Assembly: GCA_025800125.1 (NCBI GenBank)
Contig: JAOXSF010000163.1
Coordinates: forward strand, 1 to 44,042
Source of the DNA: Marinobacterium sp.
GTDB lineage: Bacteria > Pseudomonadota > Gammaproteobacteria > Pseudomonadales > Balneatricaceae
DNA length: 44,042 bases
Direction of reading: 5' to 3'
In this document: piece after piece, positions 43,597 through 44,042 of the stretch
Layout: the number at the start of each line of letters is the position of its first letter
Position numbering within the stretch: the stretch's first letter is position 1
Translations under genes and position numbers: made by a program
Notes under the pieces: model-generated
The model's database searches: none
What the model saw: the letters and a program-made list of their open reading frames with translations, nothing else
What the model was told of the DNA's origin: nothing

Positions 43597-43785
43597 TCAA
43601 TCCTCAGCTTTGCCAGCTGGTTTATCAGCAGGCGCTTTAGTGTTGACTGGCACAGACTCAATCCAGCCGCGAGAGAGCGGGTACTGCGCTTCGACAGGCA
43701 GCAGCTCGACTTCATCGCCGGGCATCAGCCAACGCTGACTTTCACCCACGCGAAAGCCTCGCTTGACGCGATAAGTAGTTTTCAC
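43597..43785 (-). CDS. Small phage protein of unknown function before the sheath gene
   Basis: A 62-residue protein that I do not recognise. It starts at a GTG (43783-43785) with GGAG 6 nt upstream; the frame is open further but upstream it crosses a terminator stem and another gene's end. It opens TTYRVKRGFRVGESQRWLMPGDEVELLPVEAQY, likely a small beta-fold, and ends in a Lys/Ala/Pro-rich tail. It ends 3 bp before the sheath start, so it is co-translated with it. It may be a small structural or completion factor. Confidence 0.65.
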   Translation of the reverse strand: MKTTYRVKRGFRVGESQRWLMPGDEVELLPVEAQYPLSRGWIESVPVNTKAPADKPAGKAED

Positions 43786-43801
43786 AGGTTTCTCCAGATA
43801 T

Positions 43802-43825
43802 AAAAAACCCCGCAGGACGCGGGGT
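43802..43825 (-). terminator. Terminator upstream of the sheath operon
   Basis: AACCCCGC-type stem (43806-43812 with 43819-43825) followed on the minus strand by TTTTTT. It sits right after the stop of the upstream gene and 16 bp before the next GTG. P2 also splits its tail genes here into two transcripts, one ending in G and one starting at FI. Confidence 0.8.
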
Positions 43826-44041
43826 TCAGGAAGTAGCTTCAGGTAGCAACTCAGGTGGCCAGTTGGCTTGCAAGCCAGTAACGACAGACTGTAATTGCCC
43901 GAACCAGTCATCAGGTAACTGGTCGGTTTCATTTAACGCTTGCAGAGAGTCAATCTGATCATTAGCCGCTTGAGCGGAACCCAGTACAATGCCGGTTAAT
44001 CGCGCAGCGTCCGAAGCCTTAGCTCGGATTTTCTCGACAAC
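43826..44041 (-). CDS. C-terminal part of a phage gene (cut by window edge)
   Basis: The minus frame is open from the window edge to a TGA at 43826-43828, giving 71 residues. They include KIRAKASDAARLTGIVLGSAQ and DWFGQLQSVVTGLQANWPPELLP, which read as a real protein. In P2 the gene at this place is the tail-fibre assembly gene G or the fibre gene H. I cannot assign this fragment to either by sequence. Confidence 0.6.
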   Translation of the reverse strand, partial: VVEKIRAKASDAARLTGIVLGSAQAANDQIDSLQALNETDQLPDDWFGQLQSVVTGLQANWPPELLPEATS

Positions 44042-44042
44042 C

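Overview
The window looks like a chromosomal piece of a marine-type gammaproteobacterium of the Oceanospirillaceae kind (inference). The core genes argG, argJ, secA, gltX, rnt, motY, yaiI and dgkA all read as gammaproteobacterial proteins, and motY points to a sodium-driven flagellar motor. Codon use is moderately GC, and there are many well-formed intrinsic terminators. I saw no rRNA, tRNA or CRISPR array.

Layout. 1-517: 5' part of a tnpB gene (IS200/IS605 type), cut by the window edge. 728-2643: an FAD monooxygenase followed by a DUF2783 protein. 2960-7057: a membrane protein of unknown function, an exported serine hydrolase, and two tandem HDOD paralogues. 7175-14939: a drug-efflux region, with a Bcr/CflA MFS exporter divergent from a TetR regulator, RND adaptor, RND pump and TolC operon. 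Palindromic operators lie in the shared intergenic region. 15066-20811: small metabolic and accessory genes, namely an FmdB-like protein, a zinc-type dehydrogenase with an eroded catalytic site, a cytochrome P450, a YgfF-like SDR, a GNAT acetyltransferase, yaiI (preceded by a broken kinase-like remnant) and an Asp/Glu racemase. 21034-24375: argG, motY and, divergently, rnt. A degenerate minisatellite lies between motY and rnt.

24512-26961 is a compact four-gene cassette: two DUF1538 membrane proteins, a PII-like protein and a two-CBS protein. It reads as a nucleotide-regulated membrane transport or channel module of unknown substrate and is the best candidate here for an under-described system. 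27270-34688: a Nudix-ThiE-like fusion, argJ, secA, gltX and dgkA, mostly separated by terminators.

34689-44042 is the end of a P2-like contractile-tail prophage. A toxin-first type II toxin-antitoxin pair lies on its flank (35371-36004). The tail genes then run on the minus strand. In transcription order these are the end of an upstream gene, a small ORF, sheath FI, tube FII, chaperone E with an apparent -1 frameshift into E', tape measure T, U, X and D. Intrinsic terminator-like hairpins sit between several of the tail genes. The head, lysis and integrase parts must lie beyond the right edge of the window.
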